Shown: piece after piece, positions 16,682 through 24,104 of the stretch
Numbering within the stretch: the stretch's first letter is position 1
Layout: the number at the start of each line of letters is the position of its first letter
Source of the DNA: Planctomycetota bacterium
Lineage (GTDB): Bacteria; Planctomycetota; MHYJ01; WSZJ01
Direction of reading: 5' to 3'
Length of the DNA stretch: 41,010 nucleotides
Assembly (NCBI GenBank): GCA_009773755.1
Contig: WSZJ01000009.1
Span: 1 to 41,010, forward strand
Position numbers and translations under genes: made by a program
Notes under the pieces: generated by a model
Databases searched by the model: none
The model's input: the letters and a program-made list of their open reading frames with translations, nothing else
What the model was told of the DNA's origin: nothing

Positions 16682-17958
16682 AAGTCCTGCTGGCGCTCGC
16701 GATTGCAGCGATTCCGGCCATCGCCGACGACGCGGCCGCCCTGCAGCGCGATCTGGCGAAGGAGCGCCTGGCGCTCGCAGTGCGCTGCGAAAAGGACGGA
16801 CTCCTCGAAGAAGCGCTCTTCGAATGGATCGCCGCGCTTCGACAGGACCCTCTCGTCCCTGGTTCGAATCAGGTGAAACTGCCGAGCCTCAAGCCGTACG
16901 TACTCGCGTGGGACGACGCCCTTCATGAGAAGTACCTCGCGTACTCGAAGGACCGCGCCGCGCTGCTGGACCGCTTCGCCGCACGGTGGCTCGCGCTCGG
17001 CGAGACCCGGGCGGCGATCGCGATTGCGCCCGCATTCGAGCCCGCGCGCGACCGCGCCGGCGAGATTTTCGCCGGCGGCTCCTGGGTCCCGAAGGCTGAC
17101 GCGGAGCGCCTCCTCCAGGACCTCCTGCCGATCGACGGCAAATGGCTTCCCGCCGAGGAGGTCCGGAAGCGGCGCTCGGCGTGGGCGGAGGCGTGGGAAG
17201 TCCGCGGGACGCACTTCGCCGTCCGTTCCAACCGCTCTGAGTCCGCAGCGCGTGAAGTGCTTGCGCTCGCGGAATCTGTCCTCGCGGCGGTGTACCGCGA
17301 GCTCGAGGGGAAGCTCGACGCCCCGGCGCCGAAGAAACTTCTCGCGGTCTATGACTTCGCCACGCGCGCGGACTTCCTTGCCCACCTCGATGCCGCCCAC
17401 GACGGCGGCGGCGACCGCCGCGTCTCCGCAGGCTTCTTCAGCTCGCTCGACGGCGCCAGCCACTTCGCACCGGTCGGCAACGGACTCGGCCTGGCGGACA
17501 CAGACGTCGAGCGACACGAAGTCGCTCACCAGGTCTGCGACGCGATGTGGCCGCCGCAGGGATTGCTCGCGCAGCAGCCGCATTTCTGGGCCTGGGAAGG
17601 CGTCGCGGCGTTCTTCGAGTCGACCGAAGTGCGCGACGGCAAGATCCTCGTCGGGAGCCGCCAGCACCCGCGCATCGCCATGGCCCGCCGCGCCCTCAAG
17701 GACGGGCTCACCCTTCCCCTCGACGAATTCGTCCAGCTCGACGGCGAAGGTATCAAAGGCCGCTACAACCAGGCCGCGTCCCTCGTGCACTTCTTCATGC
17801 TTTCGGACGGAGGCAAGAACCGGGAGCGCTTCCTGAAGTACCTGCGCGTGGTCGCGTCTGGCAAGGCAGAAGCCGACTCGTTCGAAAAGTGCTTCGGCGC
17901 GACTCCCGGCAAGTTCCAGGCGGACTGGGAGGCTTGGGTGAAGGGAACTGGGCGATGA
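16678..17958 (+). CDS. Secreted DUF1570-like putative zinc metallopeptidase, paralog 3
   Basis: A 426-residue exported protein with signal peptide VLLALAIAAIPAIADDAAA. The zinc site is HEVAH (His280, Glu281, His284) and Glu307 in FWAWEGV, with the same 22-residue spacing as the other paralogs. Family blocks WLPAEEVRKRRSAWAEAW and HFAVRSNRSE are present. It is slightly shorter in the N-terminal helical part than paralogs 1 and 2. ATG 16678 overlaps the previous stop (ATGA) and places the signal peptide at the very N-terminus, whereas the longer open frame upstream is a shadow of paralog 2. Its stop overlaps the ATG at 17955 in the same way. Confidence 0.82.
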   Translation: MKVLLALAIAAIPAIADDAAALQRDLAKERLALAVRCEKDGLLEEALFEWIAALRQDPLVPGSNQVKLPSLKPYVLAWDDALHEKYLAYSKDRAALLDRFAARWLALGETRAAIAIAPAFEPARDRAGEIFAGGSWVPKADAERLLQDLLPIDGKWLPAEEVRKRRSAWAEAWEVRGTHFAVRSNRSESAAREVLALAESVLAAVYRELEGKLDAPAPKKLLAVYDFATRADFLAHLDAAHDGGGDRRVSAGFFSSLDGASHFAPVGNGLGLADTDVERHEVAHQVCDAMWPPQGLLAQQPHFWAWEGVAAFFESTEVRDGKILVGSRQHPRIAMARRALKDGLTLPLDEFVQLDGEGIKGRYNQAASLVHFFMLSDGGKNRERFLKYLRVVASGKAEADSFEKCFGATPGKFQADWEAWVKGTGR

Positions 17959-19421
17959 AAAAAGGCTGGAGCCACAGAGGGCACAGAGTTCACAGAGAAA
18001 AAGAACTTCGCGCCTCGGGCCCATCGGTTTTGAAGTCGATCGCGCCGCCTTGCGCAAGCAGCAGCGTCCGGAGGTTCTTTTTCTTTGTGTCCTCTGTGCC
18101 CTCTGTGGCTATGTCGTTGTTGTTCGCGCTGTGGCTGACACTTCCCGGATTCGCCGACGACGCCTCACTCAAACAGGAGGCCATTCGTGGCCGCTCCGAG
18201 CTAGCACGCGCCGCTACCGCCGACGGACTCATCGAGGAATCGATCCGCGAGTGGCAGCTGGTCAAGCGTGACGACCCTGCGAACGAGGAAGCCGCGAAGG
18301 CGCTCGCATCCGCGGCGAAGCCCTGGATTCTCGCGTGGGACTCGGCGAGGCACCGGAAATGGGTGGCGTGGTCGGAGAAGCGGCGCGCGTTCACGGGGGA
18401 CCTGGCGCGGCGGTGGGCGAATCTCGCGGAACAGCGGGACAAGGCGGGGGACCGGGACGGTTGCTGGGAGGCGTGCCAGCGGGCGTTCGCGTGCGACGCG
18501 GACTGCCAGCGGGCGCACGAGCTGCTGGGGGAAGCGAAGCACGATGGGGTCTGGGTGACGGAAGAGGTTGCGGCGAAGCGATCGAAGGGGTTGCTCGAGC
18601 TGCGGGGAGAGTGGCTTTCTGCGGCGGACGTCCGCAAACGCCGGATGGAGTGGGCGGAAGCGTGGGAGATGCACGGCTCGCACTTCACGGTCCGCTCGAA
18701 CCGCGGCCTGGGCCCCGGCCGGTCGGTGCTCGCGCTCGCGGAGCGGGTCCACGCGGCGTTCATGCGCGAAATCATGGGCGTGGTAGACGCGCCGCCGGTG
18801 ACGAAGCGGCTGCAGGTGCTCGACTTCTCGACGCTCGAAGACCTCGACGCGCACATCAAGGCCGAGCACCAGGGAGGCACGACGCCCAAAGGCGTTCCCG
18901 GATTTTACAGCCCCGGCGAAGGGGTGCACCTGGCGGTTCTGCCCGAGGGCTCGGCGCTGACGCGCGATGAAGTTGTTCTCCACGAGTGCTGCCACGCCGC
19001 CGCGGGCCGCGCGATTCCGCTCACGGGCTGGATCAACTCGCGCGCGAATTTCTGGGCGTGGGAAGGGCTGGCTTCGTATTTCGAATCGACGGAGTCGCGC
19101 GACGGGAAGATCGTCACGGGCAACCCGTCGATCATCCGCCTGAAGCTCGCGCACGACGAGCTTGCGGACGGGAAGTTCACGCCTCTGGCGAGATTTGTCG
19201 TGCTCGACCAGGAAGGGCTCGGGAAGCAGTACCAGCAGGCCGCGGGACTCGTGCATTTCTTCCTGCACTGGAGCGGCGGCAAGTACCGCGAGACGTTTAT
19301 CCGGTACTTCAAGGTGGTCGCTACGGGAGTGTCGGACGAGAAGACGTTCGAGAAGGAATTCGGGCGCGGGGCGGGGACGTTTGAAGCGGAGTGGAGACAA
19401 CATGTCATGGGTTTGAAATAG
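17955..19421 (+). CDS. Secreted DUF1570-like putative zinc metallopeptidase, paralog 4, with repeat inserted in its signal-peptide region
   Basis: The frame from ATG 17955 (overlapping the paralog 3 stop as ATGA) gives 488 residues. It reads MKK, then about 50 residues encoded by a palindromic repeat (GWSHRGHRVHREKE...FFFFVSSVPSVAM), then SLLFALWLTLPGFADD. Removing the insert leaves MKKSLLFALWLTLPGFADD, a textbook signal peptide matching the paralogs. An ATG at 18111, right at the repeat edge, would give 436 residues, within the paralog range (426-446), but it has no Shine-Dalgarno sequence. I kept 17955 because the coupling signal is intact and the insertion preserves the frame. Counted from 18111, the zinc site is HECCH (His291, Glu292, His295) with Glu318 in FWAWEGL. 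Blocks WLSAADVRKRRMEWAEAW and HFTVRSNRGL are present. Confidence 0.75.
   Translation: MKKGWSHRGHRVHREKELRASGPSVLKSIAPPCASSSVRRFFFFVSSVPSVAMSLLFALWLTLPGFADDASLKQEAIRGRSELARAATADGLIEESIREWQLVKRDDPANEEAAKALASAAKPWILAWDSARHRKWVAWSEKRRAFTGDLARRWANLAEQRDKAGDRDGCWEACQRAFACDADCQRAHELLGEAKHDGVWVTEEVAAKRSKGLLELRGEWLSAADVRKRRMEWAEAWEMHGSHFTVRSNRGLGPGRSVLALAERVHAAFMREIMGVVDAPPVTKRLQVLDFSTLEDLDAHIKAEHQGGTTPKGVPGFYSPGEGVHLAVLPEGSALTRDEVVLHECCHAAAGRAIPLTGWINSRANFWAWEGLASYFESTESRDGKIVTGNPSIIRLKLAHDELADGKFTPLARFVVLDQEGLGKQYQQAAGLVHFFLHWSGGKYRETFIRYFKVVATGVSDEKTFEKEFGRGAGTFEAEWRQHVMGLK
17970..18110. repeat. 141-bp palindromic CACAGAG repeat inside a coding region
   Basis: Perfect 19-bp inverted arms lie at 17970-17988 and 18092-18110. 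Pairing continues inward with few mismatches to about 42 bp per arm. The left arm is a period-9 array with CACAGAG cores (CACAGAGGG, CACAGAGTT, CACAGAGAA). Translated, it gives the HRGHRVHREKE and SSVPSVA phrases that such repeats typically produce. It is open in the frame of paralog 4 and is 47 codons long. A decayed relative lies at 13847-13901. Confidence 0.92.
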
Positions 19422-19464
19422 CGGGGGACGTGAGTTGACGGGAGGAGATCGTGAGTTCACGAGA

Positions 19465-19506
19465 GAGCCGAAAATCAACGAGCTGTCGCACTTCTCCTGT
19501 CGGCTC
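19465..19506 (+). terminator. Candidate hairpin after paralog 4
   Basis: GAGCCGA (19465-19471) faces TCGGCTC (19500-19506), inside a looser inverted arrangement spanning about 19422-19535. It lies 44 bp past the paralog 4 stop and 70 bp before paralog 5, which therefore may have its own promoter. There is no T-tract, so termination is only a possibility. Confidence 0.25.
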
Positions 19507-19576
19507 CCTTCCACCCTCCCGGTCACTCCCTTCCCGACCATTTTTCAACCAGTCACACGTGCTACGCTGATCCCCC

Positions 19577-20917
19577 ATGTTCCGGTTCGCACCGCTGATT
19601 TCCATCGTCCTGGCATCGGCCGCGGCCGCCGACCCGACGCCCGCCGAGCTCGAGCGCGATCTCAAATCATTCCTGGTCGCCGAGCATCTCAAACTCGCCG
19701 ACAGGTGCGTTTCCGACGACCTCCCCGAAGAAGCCCGCGCCGAATACAAAGACGTCCTCCGTTTCGAATCGCAACACGAGCTGGCCGTGCGGATGGTCAA
19801 CTCCGGCGGGCGGCTCTGGGCTCTTCACTGGGACGACGCCCGGCACGCGAAATACACCGACTACCGCGAGCTGCGCCGGATCCTCGCCTACGAAGCGTCG
19901 TCACGGTTTCTCGCGCTCGGCCTTTCGAAAAAAAAACAGGGAGACGCTTCCGGCGCGAAGTCGGCCTTCCGCCGCGCGCTCGACTACGACCCCGACTTTG
20001 CCGACGCGCACGAGCAGCTCGGCGACGTGCGCGTCGAGGGGCAGGGATGGTTCCCGAAGGCGGACGCAGAAAAGCGGCAGAAGGGACAGCTTCCGTTCGG
20101 CGGAAAGTGGCTCCCTGCGGCGGAGGTGGAGCAGAAGCGGAAGAAATGGGCGGATGCGTGGGAAGTGCACGGCTCGCGGTTCACCGTGCGCTCCAATCAT
20201 TCTCTCGAGGCAGCGGTGAAAGTGCTCGGCTGGGCGGAGGACATGTACTTAGTGCTCGTCCGCGAGGCGGCGCCGGTCCTGAAGCCGCCGGCCAGCATGA
20301 AACCGATGCCGGTGTTCCTGTTCGCGACGAAGGACGACTTCGACGCGCATGTCCGCGAACACCATCCGGGCGGCGTTTCCCCCGGCGTCGTCGGCTTCTA
20401 CTCGAACGAAGACCGCGCGGCGCATTTCTGGTACCGCGAGGAAGCCGGCCCTTCGCCGCTCTCGACGATCGTTCAGCACGAGTGCTGCCACCAGGCGCTC
20501 GACCAGTGGATTCCCTGGAAAAACGAACCGACGCTCAACCCGCACTTCTGGATCTACGAAGGCGTGGCGCGCTGGTTCGAGTCGGTCGAGAACCGCGACG
20601 GGAAGCTGCTCGCCGGAAACCCGAAGCATCCGCCGCTCCTCGTGGCGAAGGCGAAAGTCGTCAAGGGAAGCGTCATTCCGCTCGCGGAGCTCGTCCAGCT
20701 CGAGCAGCGGGACATGTCGCCGCATTACGACGAAGCCGCCGGCGTGACGCATTTCTTCATGACCGCCGGGGACGCGAAATACCGCGAGCGCTTCCTCAAA
20801 TACTGCGCCGTCGTGCTGGCCGGTGAGGCAAAGGCGAATTCGTTCAAGGAAGCGTTCGGGGAAGAGCCGGAGGAATTCGAAACGGCATGGCGCGAGTACC
20901 TGCGCGCGCTGAAGTAG
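19577..20917 (+). CDS. Secreted DUF1570-like putative zinc metallopeptidase, paralog 5
   Basis: A 446-residue exported protein with signal peptide FAPLISIVLASAAAADPTPA. The zinc site is HECCH (His301, Glu302, His305) and Glu328 in FWIYEGV, again 22 residues apart. The shared blocks WLPAAEVEQKRKKWADAW and RFTVRSNHSLE precede it. GDASGAKSAFRRALDYDPDFADAHEQLGD in the N-terminal part is a recognisable TPR unit. It is separated from paralog 4 by 155 bp, so it may be transcribed on its own. No strong Shine-Dalgarno sequence is visible before ATG 19577. It ends 2 bp from the stop of the convergent anti-sigma gene. Confidence 0.82.
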   Translation: MFRFAPLISIVLASAAAADPTPAELERDLKSFLVAEHLKLADRCVSDDLPEEARAEYKDVLRFESQHELAVRMVNSGGRLWALHWDDARHAKYTDYRELRRILAYEASSRFLALGLSKKKQGDASGAKSAFRRALDYDPDFADAHEQLGDVRVEGQGWFPKADAEKRQKGQLPFGGKWLPAAEVEQKRKKWADAWEVHGSRFTVRSNHSLEAAVKVLGWAEDMYLVLVREAAPVLKPPASMKPMPVFLFATKDDFDAHVREHHPGGVSPGVVGFYSNEDRAAHFWYREEAGPSPLSTIVQHECCHQALDQWIPWKNEPTLNPHFWIYEGVARWFESVENRDGKLLAGNPKHPPLLVAKAKVVKGSVIPLAELVQLEQRDMSPHYDEAAGVTHFFMTAGDAKYRERFLKYCAVVLAGEAKANSFKEAFGEEPEEFETAWREYLRALK

Positions 20918-20919
20918 CG

Positions 20920-21690
20920 CTACTTCGGTTTCGACGGCTCGAGCACCATCGGTCCGGTCGGCTGCAAGACGCCCGCAATCGGTTCGAGCGTCACGGCGAA
21001 TTTGACCGCCGGCCCCGGCGGAACGCCGACAATCGTCTGCGCGCCCTTGAGCAGCCCGTCCTTGTCCGGCGTGAACACCGCGCCCGGCATCGGCTTCATC
21101 CCTTCGACGAGCGCCCAAACCTGGTACCCCTTGCCCGAGGGCGGCGCCGGGAGATTCGCGGCCATGATATGGACTTCCTCGCCCTGCCAGAACACGCGAC
21201 CGAGCGTCGCCGCGCCGCCGACACCGGCCAGTTCGCCCATCGAGGCGTTCGGCATGAACTTCTTCTCGGCAAGCGCTTCGGCTTCCATCGAGTCGAGTTG
21301 CTGGCGCAGCTTCTCGAATGCGCGGACAACATTGCCGATCCTGTCTGTCGCATTTCTCTCTTCAAACTTTGTGCCCAGGAAAATCCCGGCAATCATCGCG
21401 GCGGCCGCAGCGGCCGGCACGGCCCAGCCCGGCGTCGATCCGCGCGGAACGAGACGAGGTCCGCCAGCGCGGCCGCTCACGGCATCCTGGATGCGGAGAC
21501 GAAGTTCCGGCGACGGTGTAACCGGCGGAAGATATACAGCAAGCCCTGCCGCCGCTTCCGAGTGTTCCGCGACAAGCCGCCGGCACTCCGCGCATTCCTC
21601 GAGGTGCGACTCCAACGCACCGCGCTCCTCGGCGTCGAGTGCGCCGATCGCGTGGACGGGGCAGAGGTCGCGGAGTTCGTCGTGCGTCAT
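20920..21690 (-). CDS. RskA-like membrane anti-sigma factor
   Basis: A 256-residue single-pass membrane protein. The N-terminal cytoplasmic part has the zinc-associated anti-sigma motif HLEECAEC (His29, Cys33, Cys36), with His3, Cys10 and His13 upstream as possible fourth-ligand candidates. The transmembrane helix is about residues 88-107 (WAVPAAAAAAMIAGIFLG). A coiled stretch (AFEKLRQQLDSMEAEALAEKK) and a beta-rich extracytoplasmic RskA-type domain follow (VWALVEGMKPMPGAVFTPDK...VTLEPIAGVLQPTGPMVL). It should hold the neighbouring ECF sigma at the membrane until its outer domain is processed. Its ATG overlaps the sigma stop (ATGA), the usual coupling for such pairs. Confidence 0.9.
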   Translation of the reverse strand: MTHDELRDLCPVHAIGALDAEERGALESHLEECAECRRLVAEHSEAAAGLAVYLPPVTPSPELRLRIQDAVSGRAGGPRLVPRGSTPGWAVPAAAAAAMIAGIFLGTKFEERNATDRIGNVVRAFEKLRQQLDSMEAEALAEKKFMPNASMGELAGVGGAATLGRVFWQGEEVHIMAANLPAPPSGKGYQVWALVEGMKPMPGAVFTPDKDGLLKGAQTIVGVPPGPAVKFAVTLEPIAGVLQPTGPMVLEPSKPK

Positions 21691-22244
21691 GCCGCGCCTC
21701 CCTCGGACCCGGCGAGCGCCGCGCGCAGTTTCTGCATCGCGAGGCGCATCCGGGTTTTCACCGTGCCGAGCGGCTGCTTCAAGCGCGCCGCAATTTCCGA
21801 TTGAGACAGCCCTTCAAAATAGGCCAGCTCGATGGTCTGGCGCTGGTCCTCAGGGAGTTTCGCGACCGCCGCGGTCACTCGCTTCAGGTCTTCAGGGAAT
21901 TCGCTTTCCTCCGGAAGCGGTCTCGGCTGCGCGGCGGCGCCGTCGATGGCGCGGTGGAACGCGTCTTTCCGCCGGAGCCGGTCGATCGACGCGTTGCGGA
22001 TCGAGCTCATCACCCACGCCGCGACGGACCCGCGCGAAGTGTCGTAATCCGCCGCCCGCTCCCACACACGCACGAACACCTCCTGCACCACGTCCTCCGC
22101 TTCCGAACGGTCTCCCAGCACCCGCGCGGCGGTCGCCAGCGCGGCGGCGCAATACCGGTCGTAGAGCTGCGACAACGCGCCCTCATCCCGCCTGGCGATG
22201 CGGAGGAGAAGAGACTGGTCCGTGGGGGTGACGGCTGAGGAGAT
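21687..22244 (-). CDS. ECF RNA polymerase sigma factor, SigK-like; start codon unusual
   Basis: Region 2 spans ALSQLYDRYCAAALATAARV to the -10 recognition helix (DVVQEVFVRVWERA, SIRNASIDRLRRK). Region 4 includes LPEDQRQTIELAYFEGL and the helix-turn-helix SEIAARLKQPLGTVKTRMR. Together with the RskA-like partner this is a SigK-type sigma that should direct a stress or envelope regulon. The start is a problem. Between the preceding gene's stop and region 2 there is no in-frame ATG, GTG or TTG. The next ATG (22616) is inside the RuBisCO-like gene and would add 124 unrelated residues. An AUC codon at 22244 follows GGAG by 8 nt and gives 185 residues, the normal ECF length, so I placed the start there tentatively. 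Confidence 0.8.
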   Translation of the reverse strand: MSSAVTPTDQSLLLRIARRDEGALSQLYDRYCAAALATAARVLGDRSEAEDVVQEVFVRVWERAADYDTSRGSVAAWVMSSIRNASIDRLRRKDAFHRAIDGAAAQPRPLPEESEFPEDLKRVTAAVAKLPEDQRQTIELAYFEGLSQSEIAARLKQPLGTVKTRMRLAMQKLRAALAGSEGGAA

Positions 22245-22256
22245 GACCGTGGCTCC
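22242..22256 (-). promoter_or_regulatory. Ribosome binding site facing an AUC codon
   Basis: On the minus strand GGAG (22256-22253), within CCGGAG, precedes codon ATC (22244-22242) by 8 nt, an ideal distance. No ATG, GTG or TTG in the right frame lies nearby. Either the sigma gene uses a rare non-AUG start, as infC does with AUU, or the base is a mutation or sequencing error from ATG. Confidence 0.4.
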
Positions 22257-22342
22257 GGAGATACGCAGGACGCGTGAGTGCGGATCTGTGGGGGCGGAGG
22301 ATATGCGGAAGGATTGCGTGCGGGAAGGAACGGCGTGGGATG

Positions 22343-23629
22343 TCAGCTGCGGAATGTCTCCAGCGATCTTGCCAGCTCCGGCGACGTCCGAGCCTTTTCT
22401 TCCAGCGAAATGTCGTCCTGAACCGCTGCCCACGCCTGCCGGAAACTTCTCGCCCCCGACGCGGGGCCGCCGGGATGGTTGAAGACGGCGCGTCCGGCGA
22501 CGAGGCCGAAGTCGACGCCGCTGCAGGCGGCCATCGTGGCGGGGACGTCGGGGGGGCGGCTCGATCCGCCGGGGACGGGGAGCGAGGGCGCGATCGGGCC
22601 CAGGGGGCGGCGGCATGCGTCGATGTTGGCGCGGACTTCATCATAAGTGGTGCGCATCCGCGCGCCGGTGCCGGGAAAGAGGATGACGTCGCCGCCCGCG
22701 AGGCGTTGAAGCAGCGTCAGAACCGACGAGTCGACGCCGACGGAAGGGCCGCGCGTGAGGGCGGCGGACATGGCGAAGTGGCTGAAGATCGGGACCTGGG
22801 CGAATTCGCGGACGTAGCGGGTTGCGGGGAGGCCGAGAGGGATCGAGTTGAGCAGAAGCGCGTTGGCGCCGCCGCGGACGGCGTTGTCGTGAAGCGGGCG
22901 CAAGGACCCGATCTCGTCGGTGATGTTCGCGACGTACAACTTCCGCTCTCCCGTCGCCGACTCGGCGCGCTTCCGAGCTTCGCCGCAGAGCCGCGCGCGA
23001 TCGGCGAGCGGCGACCACGCGGTGTCGGGGAGCATTTCGTCGTCCTTGGCGGCGTCCAGCCCGCCCCGCCAGCCCTCCTCTGCGAGGGCCGCGAACTCCG
23101 CGGGGCTCAGCCCGATGTTGGGCTTCACGACCCCGATGAAGAACGGCCGGTCGCGAACGCCCAGGAGCTCGCGCAGCCCCTTCACTCCGAATTGCGGCCC
23201 CGGGAACTGCGCCGCGTACGCGTCGGGGAGCGCGATGTCCGTGAGGCGGATCGCCGCGATTCCTGGCGCATAGAAAGCTCCCTCCCCGAGGAGCACGCTT
23301 AGCAGCGTCGGGATCTTCGCGCCGAAATTCTCGATCGCGTGCGCCAGCACGGCCTCGCAACGCCGCCACGGGCCGGGACCGTCGAACGGAGTCGGGGCGG
23401 AAGGACGCGGGAGGTCGCCCAGGACCTTCAGGGACACCACCTTCGCCCCGTGGCGCGGACGGAAGTCCTCGTCAACCCCGGGCCGCTTCCATTGCGCCGT
23501 CGACTGCTCCTGCGCGAGGTGCGCGGCGGCCTCGCGCGGCTCGCGGTCGGTCTCGAAGACGTTCGTGGCGAGGAGGTAGCGCGAACGGTCGAGGGAGGCG
23601 TCCGCGAAGAAACCGGCGTCGGCGGTCAT
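22343..23629 (-). CDS. RuBisCO-like protein (form IV)
   Basis: A 428-residue protein of the RuBisCO large-subunit superfamily. GVVKPNIGLSP keeps the lysine equivalent to spinach Lys175, but the second lysine (Lys177) is Asn. GGLDAAKDDEML keeps the carbamylated lysine and the magnesium ligands Asp and Glu (Lys201, Asp203, Glu204). SHFAM retains a His where His294 is expected but lacks the Arg295. The loop 6 region (AGGDVILFPGTG) has no Lys334. These losses rule out CO2 fixation. Known form IV proteins are enolases or isomerases of sulfur-salvage sugar phosphates, and a similar enolisation reaction is plausible, but the substrate is unknown. Its ATG overlaps the yjbQ stop (ATGA). A 98-bp gap with no visible signal other than the sigma ribosome binding site follows. 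Confidence 0.88.
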   Translation of the reverse strand: MTADAGFFADASLDRSRYLLATNVFETDREPREAAAHLAQEQSTAQWKRPGVDEDFRPRHGAKVVSLKVLGDLPRPSAPTPFDGPGPWRRCEAVLAHAIENFGAKIPTLLSVLLGEGAFYAPGIAAIRLTDIALPDAYAAQFPGPQFGVKGLRELLGVRDRPFFIGVVKPNIGLSPAEFAALAEEGWRGGLDAAKDDEMLPDTAWSPLADRARLCGEARKRAESATGERKLYVANITDEIGSLRPLHDNAVRGGANALLLNSIPLGLPATRYVREFAQVPIFSHFAMSAALTRGPSVGVDSSVLTLLQRLAGGDVILFPGTGARMRTTYDEVRANIDACRRPLGPIAPSLPVPGGSSRPPDVPATMAACSGVDFGLVAGRAVFNHPGGPASGARSFRQAWAAVQDDISLEEKARTSPELARSLETFRS

Positions 23630-24051
23630 TCCGTCCCCTGGACGAGAAGCGCGACCTCGCGGGTGCGGGCGCCGTCGCACTCGACGAAGAAGACGGCCTG
23701 CCACGCCCCGAGGTCGAGGTCGCCGTCTTTCACGAGGATAGTCTCGGACGTGCGCAAGGTGAGCGCCGCGAGATGGGCGTGCGCGTTGAGCCGGTCGTCG
23801 ATCGGCTCGACGTCGTGGCGATAGCCGGCGCGCGGCGGAAACAGCTTCTTCATCCAGTCCACCATGTCGGCCTGCAGGTCGGGGTCGCGCTCGTTGACCG
23901 CGATGCCTCCCGTCGTGTGGCGGGAGACGACGGTGACCGTGCCCAGCTTCACGCCGGACTCGCGGACTTCGTCCCGGACGCGCGAAGTGATGTCGACGAA
24001 TTCGAACGGCGCGTGGGAATCGAACGCGATCGTGCGCGAGACCTGCTTCAT
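23626..24051 (-). CDS. yjbQ: YjbQ/UPF0047 family protein
   Basis: A 141-residue protein with all blocks of the UPF0047 fold: FVDITSRVRDEVRESGVKLG, VSRHTTGGIAVNERDP, NAHAHLAALTL and LGAWQAVFFVECDGARTREV. The conserved histidines (HTT and NAHAHL) cluster in the pocket of the trimer in known structures. The E. coli member has weak thiamine-phosphate synthase activity, but the physiological role is unsettled. It is coupled by ATGA to the downstream RuBisCO-like gene, so a shared small-molecule pathway is possible. ATG 24051 follows a 53-bp gap after the upstream gene and gives the usual family length. The longer frame is spurious. Confidence 0.92.
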   Translation of the reverse strand: MKQVSRTIAFDSHAPFEFVDITSRVRDEVRESGVKLGTVTVVSRHTTGGIAVNERDPDLQADMVDWMKKLFPPRAGYRHDVEPIDDRLNAHAHLAALTLRTSETILVKDGDLDLGAWQAVFFVECDGARTREVALLVQGTE

Positions 24052-24104
24052 CGCGCCGAACCTATGCGCGAAGAGCGCGCCGCGCAAGCAGAAAGGCCGC
24101 GCGA

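Noticed and set aside
17547-17954. Fusion of paralog 4 with an upstream reading frame inside paralog 3
   Set aside because: The upstream part is the +1 frame of paralog 3 and has no protein-like features.
17970-18110. CRISPR repeat or insertion sequence
   Set aside because: There are no spacers, no regular direct repeats with unique spacers, no transposase and no target duplication that I can see.
22343-23629. A functional carbon-fixing RuBisCO
   Set aside because: Essential substrate-binding residues (Lys177, Arg295 and Lys334 equivalents) are missing.
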